A stretch of DNA of 64,000 nt from Pseudomonas fluorescens (GCF_902497785.1 NZ_CABVHK010000003.1:124001-188000), one strand, 5' to 3'; counted from the stretch's first letter, positions 9,121-18,690 are shown. The notes: generated from the letters alone by a model not told the origin. Made by a program: numbers and translations.

Positions 9121-9726
9121 ATGTCTAAACATGACGAGAGAAGCAGAAAAATGAGAGACCATCATTCCCCCCACCGCGAACACAGCGACGGTCGCGACGG
9201 CTTCGAGAAACGCCCCGGGCGTGAACGCGGCGGTCGCGGGCCCCGGGTTTTTGCCCCCGGCGACCTGAAGTTGTTGCTCCTGGCGCTGATCGCCGAGCAG
9301 CCCTGCCATGGCTATGACCTGATCCGCCAGATCGAAGGCATGTTCGACGGCGCCTACAGCCCCAGCCCCGGCGTGATCTACCCCACCCTGACGTTTCTCG
9401 AAGAGAGCGAAATGATTCAGGGCGATGCCGAAGGCGGGAAAAAACGTTACAGCGTCACCGACGCCGGACGTCTGTCTTTAAGCGAGCAGGCGATTGCACT
9501 GGACGGGGTGCGCATGCGCATCGATGTCAGCAAACGCTCGTTGCGCGGCCATGACCGGCCCGCCGAGATTCACGAAGCGGTGCATAACTTGCGGCATGCC
9601 TTGCAGTTGCACCACGGGCGCTGGAGCCCGGAAGAAATCCTGCGCGTCGCTGCCTTGCTCAACGACACCGCCAAAGCCATCGTCGATGGCCCCCTCGTTC
9701 AACCCGCTCAGGAGAACGCCGAATGA
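9121..9726 (+). CDS. PadR-family metal-responsive repressor (YqjI-like)
   Basis: This 201-aa protein has a charged, His-containing N-terminal extension of about 45 residues (DHHSPHREH) and then a PadR winged-helix domain: LKLLLLALIAEQPCHGYDLIRQIE, SPSPGVIYPTLTFLEE and GGKKRYSVTDAG. The His-rich leader plus PadR architecture is that of E. coli YqjI, a nickel/iron-responsive repressor of the neighbouring ferric reductase gene. Its stop overlaps the start of the siderophore-interacting protein gene by ATGA, so the two are co-translated. A palindrome sits just before the start. An ATG at 9151 is a possible alternative start with a better-placed GAGAG. Confidence 0.88.
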   Translation: MSKHDERSRKMRDHHSPHREHSDGRDGFEKRPGRERGGRGPRVFAPGDLKLLLLALIAEQPCHGYDLIRQIEGMFDGAYSPSPGVIYPTLTFLEESEMIQGDAEGGKKRYSVTDAGRLSLSEQAIALDGVRMRIDVSKRSLRGHDRPAEIHEAVHNLRHALQLHHGRWSPEEILRVAALLNDTAKAIVDGPLVQPAQENAE

Positions 9727-10508
9727 CTGAAGTGACCGAACAGACCATCCATCGCGTCATGCATGAAATCAAACGCCGGCGCCTGGAGGTCTTGCGTGTG
9801 GTCGATCTGACGCCGCGCATGCGCCGGATTACGGTTGGGGGGCCAGAGTTGGCCGGGTTCGTCAGTCTCGGAACCGACGACCACGTCAAGCTGCTGTTCC
9901 CGCAAAACGCCGCCGAACAGGCAGCGCTGGAAACCATGGTATTGGGCGCCGGCAAAGACAATGGGCCGATGCCCGCGATGCGTGACTACACGCCCCGTCG
10001 TTATGACCTGAACACTCTGGAGCTGGACATCGACTTCGTGCTGCACGGCGACGGCCCCGCCTCGACTTGGGCCGAACAGGCCAAACCCGGGCAATACCTG
10101 CACATTGGCGGGCCTAAGGGTTCGATGATCGTGCCGGACATTTTTGACAGCTATCTGCTGATCGGCGACGAAACCGCGATCCCCGCCATCGCTCGCCGCC
10201 TCGAAGGTCTGGCGGCCAATCGCCGGGCGCTGGTGGTCATCGAAGTGGAGAACGGCGCGGAACAGCACAAGCTGGAAAGCCCGGCTCAGGTGGATGTGAT
10301 TTGGGTGTTGCGCGAGGGTGGCCGGAACAACCTGCTGACCAGCGTGAAACAACTGCAAGTGCCCAGCGGCAATCTCTACGCGTGGGTAGCGACCGAGAGC
10401 AAGGTGTCACGGCAGATTCGCCGGGTGTTGCTGGATGAGCATGGGTTGAACGAGCAGTGGGTCAAAGCGGTTGGCTATTGGCGGCTGGATGACAGCGACG
10501 ACGAATAA
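9723..10508 (+). CDS. Siderophore-interacting protein / ferric-chelate reductase (YqjH/ViuB-like)
   Basis: This 261-aa cytoplasmic flavoprotein is of the SIP family, which reduces Fe(III)-siderophore with NAD(P)H and FAD to free the iron. Visible features are the flavin-binding MRDYTPRRYD motif near residue 80-90, LDIDFVLHGDGPASTWAEQAKPGQYLHIGGP as a FAD/phosphate region described in parts, and a C-terminal YLLIGDETAIPAIARRLE pyridine-nucleotide region. It overlaps the upstream PadR-type gene by four bases. The pair reproduces the E. coli yqjI-yqjH relationship but as an operon instead of divergent genes. Confidence 0.9.
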   Translation: MTEVTEQTIHRVMHEIKRRRLEVLRVVDLTPRMRRITVGGPELAGFVSLGTDDHVKLLFPQNAAEQAALETMVLGAGKDNGPMPAMRDYTPRRYDLNTLELDIDFVLHGDGPASTWAEQAKPGQYLHIGGPKGSMIVPDIFDSYLLIGDETAIPAIARRLEGLAANRRALVVIEVENGAEQHKLESPAQVDVIWVLREGGRNNLLTSVKQLQVPSGNLYAWVATESKVSRQIRRVLLDEHGLNEQWVKAVGYWRLDDSDDE

Positions 10509-10552
10509 TCGCACTCATGTGGCTTAACGGGTTTCTGCGACTGACGAACCTC

Positions 10553-10657
10553 TGTGGTGAGGGGATTTATCCCCGTTAAGCTGCGAAGCAGCGCCAGGAT
10601 CTCTTCCACTCTTGGGGGCTGCTTCGCAGCCCAACGGGGATAAATCCCCTCGCCACA
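10553..10657. repeat. REP pair, GGGGATTTATCCCC type
   Basis: Two inverted arms with a GCTGCGAAGCAGC / GCTGCTTCGCAGC inner palindrome. Same family as those beside the RAYT gene. It lies between the convergent reductase and Pr6Pr genes. Confidence 0.88.
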
Positions 10658-10700
10658 AATTGTCTGGTACTCGCAAAAACTCTGTTGCCGCCGTGCGGGA

Positions 10701-11345
10701 TTACTTGCGGCCGGCACGCCAGCGATCCAGCCCGATCACCACCAGCGAAATCACCACAAACCCCACCAACAACCCGGCCGCATTCACAAACACCTGTGGA
10801 TAACCCAACTTGTCCACATCGATAAACGGATACGGATAAGCCGCCAGCACATGCCCGCGCAACAACGCATACGCGAAGTACACCACCGGGTAAATCACCC
10901 AGAGCGCCATGTGCCGTAAGCGCAGCGTGCCTTTGGGCACACACAGCCACCACCAGGCCAGATACAGCAGCGGCATCACGTCATGCATCAACTCATCGGC
11001 AAGCCATTGCCAGCCTTCGGGATGCCACAAATGGCGCAGCAAAATGTTGTACGCCAAGCCGACTACGGCGATGCTCACGGCAATCGCGCTGCTCACCCAA
11101 GGTTGCAGGAACCAGCGTCGCGCCGCCGACTCGCGGGGGGTCAATTCGCAGGTCAGCACGGTCGCTGCCAAGGTGTTTGTAAGCACGGTGAAATAGCTGA
11201 AGAAACTCATCAGCCCACCCAGCAGGCTGGCGCTCAACGTCCAGCGCGAATAGAAAATCAGGTACAGCTGAATGCTCAATCCGGCCCATCCGAGGAAGGC
11301 GGCGACGGTCACCAGTCGCCGTCGCACGGCCGCCGGGATGTTCAT
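10701..11345 (-). CDS. Pr6Pr-family integral membrane protein
   Basis: This is a 214-aa protein with about six predicted membrane helices and the motifs FFSYFTVLTN, HDVMPLLYLAWWWL and YPVVYFAYALLRG, typical of the Pr6Pr (FAR-17a/AIG1-like) family. Function in bacteria is not established. An in-frame extension to 11411 exists, but it would overlap the upstream gene; the ATG at 11345 (MNIPAAVRRR) lies 2 bases past the stop of the VF530 gene, so the two appear translationally coupled. Confidence 0.78.
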   Translation of the reverse strand: MNIPAAVRRRLVTVAAFLGWAGLSIQLYLIFYSRWTLSASLLGGLMSFFSYFTVLTNTLAATVLTCELTPRESAARRWFLQPWVSSAIAVSIAVVGLAYNILLRHLWHPEGWQWLADELMHDVMPLLYLAWWWLCVPKGTLRLRHMALWVIYPVVYFAYALLRGHVLAAYPYPFIDVDKLGYPQVFVNAAGLLVGFVVISLVVIGLDRWRAGRK

Positions 11346-11347
11346 GT

Positions 11348-11578
11348 TCAGAGCGGACGCTTGGTGCGCATCAACTTCACGTACAAGCGTTCGACCTTCT
11401 CCCGCGCCCATGGGGTTTTACGCAGGAACGTCAGGCTCGACTTGATGCTCGGGTCGCTTTTGAAGCAACGAATATCGATGCGCTCGGCCAACCCCGACCA
11501 TTCGTAATGCTCCACCAGCGCATTGAGGATTTGCTCCAGCGTCACGCCGTGCAGCGGGTTGTTGTTCTGTTCGGTCAT
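11348..11578 (-). CDS. VF530 (DUF2132) family protein
   Basis: This 76-aa protein has the VF530 pattern: [22 protein letters not shown], then [26 protein letters not shown] and a basic end. VF530 folds as a small helical DNA-binding-like domain; the cellular role is unknown. It is upstream of and nearly contiguous with the Pr6Pr gene. Confidence 0.88.
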   Translation of the reverse strand: MTEQNNNPLHGVTLEQILNALVEHYEWSGLAERIDIRCFKSDPSIKSSLTFLRKTPWAREKVERLYVKLMRTKRPL

Positions 11579-11687
11579 GCCGGGCCTTCGAGCGATGAGT
11601 GAAATGGAAGGCGCGCACCTTAGCCGAGGGCTGCCTCCGGGGAAAGCGATCTGTGCGCTGTCTGTTCAATGTAGGTGAACCTTGGAA

Positions 11688-11757
11688 GATCGCAGCCTTC
11701 GGCAGCTCCTACGCGGGAATGTGTACACCGTAGGAGCTGACGAAGGCTGCGATCTTT
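11688..11757. repeat. REP pair, GTAGGAGCTGCCGAAGGCTGCGATC type
   Basis: Inverted copies lie in the 326-base gap between the VF530 gene and oprB; the second arm has one change (CTGACG). Otherwise the gap holds only the divergent promoters. The AT-rich stretch 11770-11850 probably includes the oprB promoter. Confidence 0.85.
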
Positions 11758-11904
11758 CCCACGAAGACTGTTACCAAATCTGAAAGAATTCATGTCGGGA
11801 AAAGGTCTTTCTCTATTTGTAACAGAACATTATCCTTACACCCGCCACGCTGAAACGCTTCTGCCAGACCCACTCCCCAAAAAAAGACCCAGAATTTTCC
11901 CCCT

Positions 11905-13287
11905 ATGCCTTATATCCGATTATCGCGAGACAGCGCTGTCTGCCTGCCCGTTACCCGCCGAAAAATTCTGAACCTGATCGGCGGATGCACCGCATTGGGC
12001 CTCGCCAGCTGTGTTCAGGCCGCTCCGGCTTTTGATAGAGAATCGCCGTGGATGCTCGGCGACTGGAACGGCACGCGCACCGAGCTTTCGGAAAAAGGCT
12101 ACGACTTCAAAGTCGATTACACCGGCGAAATGGGCAGCAATCTGCACGGCGGCTACGACCATGATCGCACTGCACGCTACAGCGACCAGTTCGGTCTCGG
12201 TGCTCATATGGACTTGCAGAAAATTCTGGGATGGGACGACGCTGAATTTCAGCTGACCATCACTGAGCGCAGCGGCAACAACATCAGCAACGACCGGATC
12301 AACGATCCTCGGGTCGGCGGTTTTACCTCGGCGCAGGAAGTCTGGGGCCGTGGGCAAACCTGGCGCCTGACGCAGATGTGGTATCAGCAGAAATTCTTCG
12401 ACCAGAAGCTCGACATCAAGGTTGGCCGTTTCGGTGAAGGCGAAGATTTCAACAGCTTCCCGTGCGACTTCCAGAACCTGGCGTTCTGCGGTTCGCAGGT
12501 CGGCAACTGGGTCGGCGGCATCTGGTACAACTGGCCGGTCAGCCAGTGGGCGATGCGCGTCAAGTACCACCTGACGCCGCAACTGTATGCGCAAATCGGC
12601 GCGTATGAGCAGAACCCGTCGAACCTCGATCGAGGCAATGGTTTCAAGCTCAGCGGTAGCGGCACCCAAGGCGCGGTGCTGCCGGTGGAGCTGGTGTGGA
12701 CACCGAAACTCAACGGCCTGCCGGGCGAATACCGCGCCGGTTATTACTACAGCAACGCCAACGCGACCGATGCCTACAAGGACACCAGTGGCCAGCCCGC
12801 CGCCCTGAGCGGCGAGGCTTATCGCAGCGCGTCGAGCAAGCACGGCGTGTGGTTGGGCGTGCAGCAGCAGATCACCAGCCGCGCCAGCGATCACTCCCGC
12901 GGCCTGAGCGTGTTTGCCAACGGCACGATGCACGACAAGAAGACCAACGCCATCGACAACTATGTCCAGGCCGGCGTCGTCTACAAAGGCCTGTTCGATG
13001 CGCGCGCCAAAGACGACATCGGCTTCGCCATGGCCCGGGTGCACGTCAACCCGGCCTATCGCAAAAACGCCGAAGCGACCAATCAGGCGCGTGCGGTTTA
13101 CGACTTCGATGATCCGACTTTCTTGCCGCCGCAGGACACCGAATACAGCGCCGAGCTCTATTACGGCGTGCACGTCACGAACTGGCTGACCGTGCGCCCG
13201 AACCTGCAATACATCCGCCACCCCGGTGGCGTGGACAAGGTCGATGACGCGCTGATCGGCGGGATCAAGATCCAGTCGCAGTTCTAA
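11905..13287 (+). CDS. oprB: OprB-family carbohydrate-selective porin
   Basis: This 460-aa outer-membrane beta-barrel admits glucose and other sugars. The N-terminus carries RRKILNLIGGCTALGLASC followed by VQAAPAF as a Sec signal with cleavage near residue 40. The mature part opens with WMLGDWNGTRTELSEKGYDF, the OprB hallmark, and ends in Phe (KIQSQF), needed for barrel insertion. No clear ribosome site precedes the ATG, so the start is less certain than the family. It precedes gcd on the same strand, the pairing known in P. putida, so porin entry and periplasmic oxidation of glucose are side by side. Confidence 0.92.
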   Translation: MPYIRLSRDSAVCLPVTRRKILNLIGGCTALGLASCVQAAPAFDRESPWMLGDWNGTRTELSEKGYDFKVDYTGEMGSNLHGGYDHDRTARYSDQFGLGAHMDLQKILGWDDAEFQLTITERSGNNISNDRINDPRVGGFTSAQEVWGRGQTWRLTQMWYQQKFFDQKLDIKVGRFGEGEDFNSFPCDFQNLAFCGSQVGNWVGGIWYNWPVSQWAMRVKYHLTPQLYAQIGAYEQNPSNLDRGNGFKLSGSGTQGAVLPVELVWTPKLNGLPGEYRAGYYYSNANATDAYKDTSGQPAALSGEAYRSASSKHGVWLGVQQQITSRASDHSRGLSVFANGTMHDKKTNAIDNYVQAGVVYKGLFDARAKDDIGFAMARVHVNPAYRKNAEATNQARAVYDFDDPTFLPPQDTEYSAELYYGVHVTNWLTVRPNLQYIRHPGGVDKVDDALIGGIKIQSQF

Positions 13288-13305
13288 CCTGCACCACAAA
13301 TACCC

Positions 13306-13444
13306 TGTGGGAGCGAGCCTGTGGTGAGGGGATTTATCCCCGTTGGGTCGCGAAGCGGTCCCTGACTGTAAGCCGCGGTCAACGGTTTGCGACTGCTTCG
13401 CAGCCGAACGGGGATAAATCCCCTCACCACAGGCTCGCTCCTCC
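13306..13444. repeat. Nested REPs: GGGGATTTATCCCC pair inside a GTGGGAGCGAGCCT pair
   Basis: An outer inverted pair (TGTGGGAGCGAGCCT at 13306-13320, AGGCTCGCTC at 13431-13440) is split by a complete pair of the RAYT-linked type (13321-13430). The outer family normally has arms only 10-30 bases apart, so the inner one looks inserted. Confidence 0.85.
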
Positions 13445-13553
13445 AAGGAGCGCATTAACAGTTTCACTTTTATATATGAACCATGCCCGCACCAGATCGT
13501 CATCTACAGTGAACTTGCGCGGGACTACTTGAAACGTCACGGAGAACCACACT

Positions 13554-15965
13554 ATGAGCACTGATGGTGCTTTGAGTCGAAGCCGTCTATTGCCGACGCT
13601 GCTCGGCATTCTGCTTCTGCTAATGGGCCTGGCCATGCTGGCCGGGGGGATCAAGCTGAGCATGCTCGGCGGCTCGCTGTATTACCTGCTGGCCGGTATC
13701 GGCCTGATGCTGACCGGCGTGCTGCTGATTGCCGCACGCCGCGCTGCGCTGGGCCTGTACGCATTGGTGCTGTTTGCCAGCACCGTATGGGCCCTGTGGG
13801 AAGTCGGCCTCGACTGGTGGCAACTGGTGCCGCGTCTGGCGCTGCTGTTTGCGCTGGGACTGGTCATGTTGCTGCCGTGGTTGCGCCGTCCGTTGCTGCG
13901 CGAAGGCGAAGCGAAGATGGGCACCGGCGCGCTGAGCGTGGCCGTGGTGCTGGCGGGCGTTACCGCACTGGCCAGCCAGTTCACCAACCCCGGTGAAATC
14001 AAGGGCCAACTGGACCGCGACAGCGTGCCGGGTATGACCAACACCGCGCCGGCGATGCCCGACGGTGACTGGAATTCCTATGGCCGCAGTGCCCACGGTG
14101 ACCGTTACTCGCCACTGGCGCAGATCACCCCGCAGAACGTGAGCAAGCTGGTGCCGGCCTGGACCTATCGCACCGGCGACATTCCGGGTCCGAACGATCC
14201 GGGCGAAACCACCGCCGAAAACACCCCGCTGAAAGTCAACGGCATGCTTTACGTGTGCACGCCGCACAGCCAGGTGATCGCGCTGGACCCGGACACCGGC
14301 AAGGAAATCTGGCGTTTCGATCCGAAGCTCTCGACGCAAAACGCGGCGAACTTCAAGGGTTGGGCGCACATGACCTGCCGTGGCGTGTCGTATCACGATG
14401 ACGCCGTGTATGCCTCCGAGCAGAGCCCGACCGGCAGCGCCAGCGGCGCACCGGTCAGCAGCGTCTGCCCGCGCAGGATCTTCCTGCCGACTGCCGACAC
14501 CCGTCTGATCGCCCTCGACGCCGACACCGGCAAGATGTGCGAAGACTTCGGCGATAAAGGCCAGGTTGACCTGAGTGCCAACATCGGCCGCTTTAACGCC
14601 GGCGGTTACTACTCCACCTCGCCGCCAGCCGTCACCAAAGACCTGGTGGTGATTGGCGGCCACGTCACCGACAACGTCTCCACCGACGAGCCAAGCGGCG
14701 TGATCCGCGCGTTCGACGTGCACACCGGCCAACTGGTGTGGAACTGGGACAGCGGCAAACCTGACGACACCACGCCGATTGCCGAGGGCGAAACCTACAC
14801 CCGCAACTCGCCAAACATGTGGTCGATGTTCGCGGTCGATGAAAAACTCGGCATGCTCTACCTGCCGATGGGCAACCAGACCCCGGACCAGTTCGGTGGC
14901 GCACGCACCCCTGAGTCGGAGTTGCACGCGGCCGGCCTGACCGCGCTGGATATCGCCACCGGTCAGGTGCGCTGGCACATGCAGTTCACCCACCATGACT
15001 TGTGGGACATGGACGTCGGTGGCCAACCCACCTTGATGGACCTGAAAACCGCTGACGGCGTTAAGCCGGCGGTACTCGCGTCGACCAAGCAGGGCAGCAT
15101 CTACGTGCTCGACCGCACCAACGGCAAGGCCATTGTGCCGATTAACGAAGTGCCGGTGCCGCAAGGCGCTGTCGAAGGTGATCACACCTCGCCGACCCAA
15201 CCGAAATCCGACCTCAACCTGATGCCGCCGCCGCTGCAAGAGCGCGACATGTGGGGCGTGACCCCGTTCGACCAGCTGATCTGCCGGATCGATTTCAAAT
15301 CCATGCGCTACGACGGCCCGTTCACACCGCCATCGTTGCAGGGTTCGATTGTGTATCCGGGCAACTTCGGCGTGTTCGACTGGGGCGGTATCGCGGTGGA
15401 CCCGGTGCGTCAGATCGCGTTCGTGAACCCGAGCTACATGGCGTTCAAATCGAAAATGATCCCGGCCGCCGAAATCGCCGCCCAAGGCCCGCGTAAAAGC
15501 GAAACCGAAGGCGTGCAGCCGAACAAAGGCGCGCCGTACGGCGTGGTCCTCGAAGCACTGTTGTCGCCAATGGGCCTGCCGTGCCAGGCGCCAGCGTGGG
15601 GTTACGTGGCGGCGGTCGATCTGACCACCTCGAAAGTGTTGTGGAAACACAAGAACGGCACCGTGCGCGACAGCTCGCCGGTTCCGATCCCGCTGAGCAT
15701 GGGCGTGCCAAGCCTGGGCGGCACCTTCACCACCGCCGGTGGCGTTGGCTTCCTCAGCGGCACCCTCGACCAGTACCTGCGTGCCTACGACATGAAAAAC
15801 GGCAAGCAACTGTGGGAAGGCCGCCTGCCAGCCGGCGCGCAAACCACGCCAATGACCTACACCGGCAAGGACGGCAAGCAATACGTGCTCGTCGTCGCCG
15901 GCGGTCATGGTTCGCTGGGCACCAAGCAGGGTGACTATGTGATTGCGTACAAACTGTCCGAGTAA
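13554..15965 (+). CDS. gcd: Membrane-bound PQQ-dependent glucose dehydrogenase
   Basis: This 803-aa quinoprotein oxidises glucose to gluconolactone in the periplasm and passes electrons to ubiquinone. The first ~140 residues hold about five membrane helices (LLGILLLLMGLAMLAGG, YYLLAGIGLMLTGVLLI and others). The eight-bladed propeller follows: WNSYGRSAHGDRYSPLAQI, YVCTPHSQVIALDPDTGKEIWRF in parts, THHDLWDMDVGGQPTL and the C-terminal YVLVVAGGHGSLGTKQGDY. GGAGA lies about 10 bases before the ATG. The gene is followed by a strong terminator. Upstream oprB supplies substrate; the lactone product feeds gluconate and 2-ketogluconate metabolism and acidifies the medium. Confidence 0.96.
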   Translation: MSTDGALSRSRLLPTLLGILLLLMGLAMLAGGIKLSMLGGSLYYLLAGIGLMLTGVLLIAARRAALGLYALVLFASTVWALWEVGLDWWQLVPRLALLFALGLVMLLPWLRRPLLREGEAKMGTGALSVAVVLAGVTALASQFTNPGEIKGQLDRDSVPGMTNTAPAMPDGDWNSYGRSAHGDRYSPLAQITPQNVSKLVPAWTYRTGDIPGPNDPGETTAENTPLKVNGMLYVCTPHSQVIALDPDTGKEIWRFDPKLSTQNAANFKGWAHMTCRGVSYHDDAVYASEQSPTGSASGAPVSSVCPRRIFLPTADTRLIALDADTGKMCEDFGDKGQVDLSANIGRFNAGGYYSTSPPAVTKDLVVIGGHVTDNVSTDEPSGVIRAFDVHTGQLVWNWDSGKPDDTTPIAEGETYTRNSPNMWSMFAVDEKLGMLYLPMGNQTPDQFGGARTPESELHAAGLTALDIATGQVRWHMQFTHHDLWDMDVGGQPTLMDLKTADGVKPAVLASTKQGSIYVLDRTNGKAIVPINEVPVPQGAVEGDHTSPTQPKSDLNLMPPPLQERDMWGVTPFDQLICRIDFKSMRYDGPFTPPSLQGSIVYPGNFGVFDWGGIAVDPVRQIAFVNPSYMAFKSKMIPAAEIAAQGPRKSETEGVQPNKGAPYGVVLEALLSPMGLPCQAPAWGYVAAVDLTTSKVLWKHKNGTVRDSSPVPIPLSMGVPSLGGTFTTAGGVGFLSGTLDQYLRAYDMKNGKQLWEGRLPAGAQTTPMTYTGKDGKQYVLVVAGGHGSLGTKQGDYVIAYKLSE

Positions 15966-15986
15966 GCTTTAGCGGCAGTGAATACA

Positions 15987-16019
15987 AAGGCGACTCCCGC
16001 AAAGGAGTCGCCTTTTTTG
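15987..16019 (+). terminator. Intrinsic terminator after gcd
   Basis: AGGCGACTCC, loop CGCAAA, GGAGTCGCCT, then a T-run, 22 bases past the gcd stop. Confidence 0.92.
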
Positions 16020-16042
16020 TATGTCACTGACACACCCCCCCC

Positions 16043-16120
16043 GTAGGAGCTGCCGAAGGCTGCGATCTTTTGCCCTTGATTATTAAAAATCAAAAGATCG
16101 CAGCCTTCGGCAGCTCCTAC
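16043..16120. repeat. REP pair, GTAGGAGCTGCCGAAGGC type
   Basis: Long inverted arms running through GCGATCTTTTG and separated by about 20 AT-rich bases, between gcd and lon. Confidence 0.88.
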
Positions 16121-16251
16121 GTAGAGCGTCAGATCTTCGGACGTTCAGGACCTGTCCAAACCCTGAACACACAACCGGAAATATCCCCTGCCATTGAAAC
16201 CACCACCCACCTGCCCCATCTAAGACCCATACTCCATTGCGCAGGTGCCCC

Positions 16252-18669
16252 ATGAGCGACCAGCAAGAATTCCCTGAAGACCTCGGCGAATACGCCGACC
16301 CGGAGAACGCCGAACACACTTCTCCCGGCAAAGGCCTCGCATTGCCCGGCCAGAACCTGCCGGACAAGGTCTACATCATCCCGATCCACAATCGCCCGTT
16401 CTTCCCGGCCCAAGTGCTGCCGGTTATCGTCAACGAAGAACCCTGGGCTGAAACCCTGGACCTGGTGAGCAAATCCGATCATCACTCCCTCGCGCTGTTC
16501 TACATGGACACGCCCCAGGAAGACCCGCGCCATTTCGACACCTCGGTCCTGCCGCTCTATGGCACGCTGGTCAAGGTGCACCACGCCAGCCGCGAAAACG
16601 GCAAGCTGCAATTCGTCGCCCAAGGCCTGACCCGCGTACGCATCAAAACCTGGCTGAAACACCATCGCCCGCCGTACCTGGTGGAAGTCGAATACCCGCA
16701 CCAGCCCACCGAGCCGACCGACGAGGTCAAGGCCTACGGCATGGCGTTGATCAACGCGATCAAGGAACTGCTGCCGCTCAACCCGCTGTACAGCGAAGAG
16801 CTGAAGAATTACCTCAACCGCTTCAGCCCCAACGATCCGTCGCCGCTGACCGACTTCGCCGCCGCCCTGACCTCGGCCACTGGTAGCGAACTGCAAGAAG
16901 TGCTCGACTGCGTGCCGATGCTCAAGCGCATGGAAAAAGTCTTGCCGATGCTGCGCAAGGAAGTCGAAGTCGCGCGCCTGCAAAAAGAAATTTCCGCCGA
17001 AGTGAACCGCAAGATCGGCGAGCATCAACGCGAGTTCTTCCTCAAGGAACAACTCAAGGTCATCCAGCAAGAGCTCGGCCTGACCAAGGACGACCGCAGC
17101 GCCGACATCGAGCAGTTCGAGCAACGCCTGCAAGGCAAGGTGTTGTCGGCGCAGGCGCAGAAACGCATCGAAGAGGAAATGAACAAGCTGTCGATCCTCG
17201 AAACCGGGTCGCCGGAGTACGCAGTCACCCGTAACTACCTCGACTGGGCGACCTCGGTGCCGTGGGGCGTGTACGGCGAGGACAAACTCGACCTCAAGCA
17301 CGCCCGCAAGGTGCTGGACAAACACCACGCTGGCCTCGACGACATCAAGGACCGCATCCTCGAATTCCTCGCTGTGGGCGCCTACAAAGGCGAGATCAGC
17401 GGCTCCATCGTGCTGCTGGTCGGCCCGCCCGGCGTGGGTAAAACCAGTGTCGGCAAATCCATCGCCGAATCCCTCGGGCGGCCGTTCTACCGTTTCAGCC
17501 TCGGCGGCATGCGCGACGAAGCCGAGATCAAGGGCCACCGCCGCACCTACATCGGCGCGCAGCCGGGCAAACTGGTGCAGGCGTTGAAAGACGTCGAAGT
17601 CATGAACCCGGTGATCATGCTCGACGAGATCGACAAGATGGGTCAGAGCTATCAGGGCGACCCGGCCTCGGCGCTGCTGGAAACCCTCGACCCGGAACAG
17701 AACGTCGAATTCCTCGATCATTACCTGGACCTGCGTCTGGACCTGTCGAAAGTGCTGTTCGTCTGTACCGCCAACACCCTCGATTCGATTCCCGGCCCGT
17801 TGCTGGACCGGATGGAAGTGATCCGACTGTCGGGTTACATCACCGAAGAAAAAATCGCCATCGCCAAGCGTCACCTGTGGCCGAAACAGCTGGAAAAGGC
17901 CGGGGTGTCGAAAGGCAGCCTGAGCATCAGCGACAGCGCGTTGAAGGCGCTGATCGATGGTTACGCCCGTGAAGCCGGTGTGCGGCAGCTGGAAAAACAG
18001 CTGGGCAAGCTGGTGCGCAAAGCCGTGGTGAAACTGATCGACGAGCCGAAAGCCGTGATCAAGATTGCGCCGAAGGACCTGGAAGCCTCGTTGGGCCACC
18101 CGGTGTTTCGCAACGAACAAGTGCTGTCCGGCACTGGCGTGATCACCGGCCTGGCCTGGACCAGCATGGGCGGCGCGACGCTGCCGATCGAAGCCACGCG
18201 CATTCACACGCTGAACCGTGGATTCAAACTCACCGGGCAACTGGGTGATGTGATGAAAGAATCGGCGGAAATTGCCTACAGCTACGTCAGCTCGAACCTG
18301 AAGTCGTTTGGCGGTGATCCGAAGTTCTTCGACGAGGCTTTCGTCCACCTCCACGTCCCGGAAGGCGCTACCCCGAAAGACGGCCCGAGCGCAGGCGTGA
18401 CCATGGCCAGCGCCCTGCTCTCGCTGGCGCGCAATCAAGCGCCGAAAAAGGGCGTGGCGATGACTGGCGAACTGACCCTGACCGGGCACGTACTGCCGAT
18501 TGGCGGGGTGCGCGAGAAGGTAATCGCTGCGCGGCGGCAGAAGATTTTCGAATTGATTCTGCCGGAGCCGAACCGTGGGAGTTTTGATGAATTGCCGGAT
18601 TACCTGAAGGAAGGCATTACCGTGCACTTCGCCAAGCGCTTCGCGGATGTGGCGAAGGTGTTGTTCTGA
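16252..18669 (+). CDS. lon: ATP-dependent Lon protease (second Lon, AsrA-like)
   Basis: This is an 805-aa endopeptidase La. An N-terminal substrate-binding domain (about 45-240) and a coiled region precede the AAA+ module with Walker A GPPGVGKTS (about 391-399) and Walker B VIMLDEIDKM, and the protease domain has the Ser-Lys dyad: Ser713 in PKDGPSAGV and Lys756 in GGVREKVIAA. ATG 16252 (MSDQQEFPEDLG) is preferred over the in-frame TTG at 16237. The location beside gcd/oprB, not clpX/hupB, indicates the second chromosomal Lon of Pseudomonas, related to P. aeruginosa PA0779 (AsrA), which is tied to stress responses. No heat-shock promoter could be assigned with confidence. It ends at an intrinsic terminator. 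Confidence 0.95.
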   Translation: MSDQQEFPEDLGEYADPENAEHTSPGKGLALPGQNLPDKVYIIPIHNRPFFPAQVLPVIVNEEPWAETLDLVSKSDHHSLALFYMDTPQEDPRHFDTSVLPLYGTLVKVHHASRENGKLQFVAQGLTRVRIKTWLKHHRPPYLVEVEYPHQPTEPTDEVKAYGMALINAIKELLPLNPLYSEELKNYLNRFSPNDPSPLTDFAAALTSATGSELQEVLDCVPMLKRMEKVLPMLRKEVEVARLQKEISAEVNRKIGEHQREFFLKEQLKVIQQELGLTKDDRSADIEQFEQRLQGKVLSAQAQKRIEEEMNKLSILETGSPEYAVTRNYLDWATSVPWGVYGEDKLDLKHARKVLDKHHAGLDDIKDRILEFLAVGAYKGEISGSIVLLVGPPGVGKTSVGKSIAESLGRPFYRFSLGGMRDEAEIKGHRRTYIGAQPGKLVQALKDVEVMNPVIMLDEIDKMGQSYQGDPASALLETLDPEQNVEFLDHYLDLRLDLSKVLFVCTANTLDSIPGPLLDRMEVIRLSGYITEEKIAIAKRHLWPKQLEKAGVSKGSLSISDSALKALIDGYAREAGVRQLEKQLGKLVRKAVVKLIDEPKAVIKIAPKDLEASLGHPVFRNEQVLSGTGVITGLAWTSMGGATLPIEATRIHTLNRGFKLTGQLGDVMKESAEIAYSYVSSNLKSFGGDPKFFDEAFVHLHVPEGATPKDGPSAGVTMASALLSLARNQAPKKGVAMTGELTLTGHVLPIGGVREKVIAARRQKIFELILPEPNRGSFDELPDYLKEGITVHFAKRFADVAKVLF

Positions 18670-18690
18670 TCGGGACCACCGAAATGAGAA

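Noticed and set aside
13620..15908. 762-codon open frame antisense to gcd
   Set aside because: His/Arg/Gly-rich composition with no domain; a shadow of the third-position GC bias of gcd.
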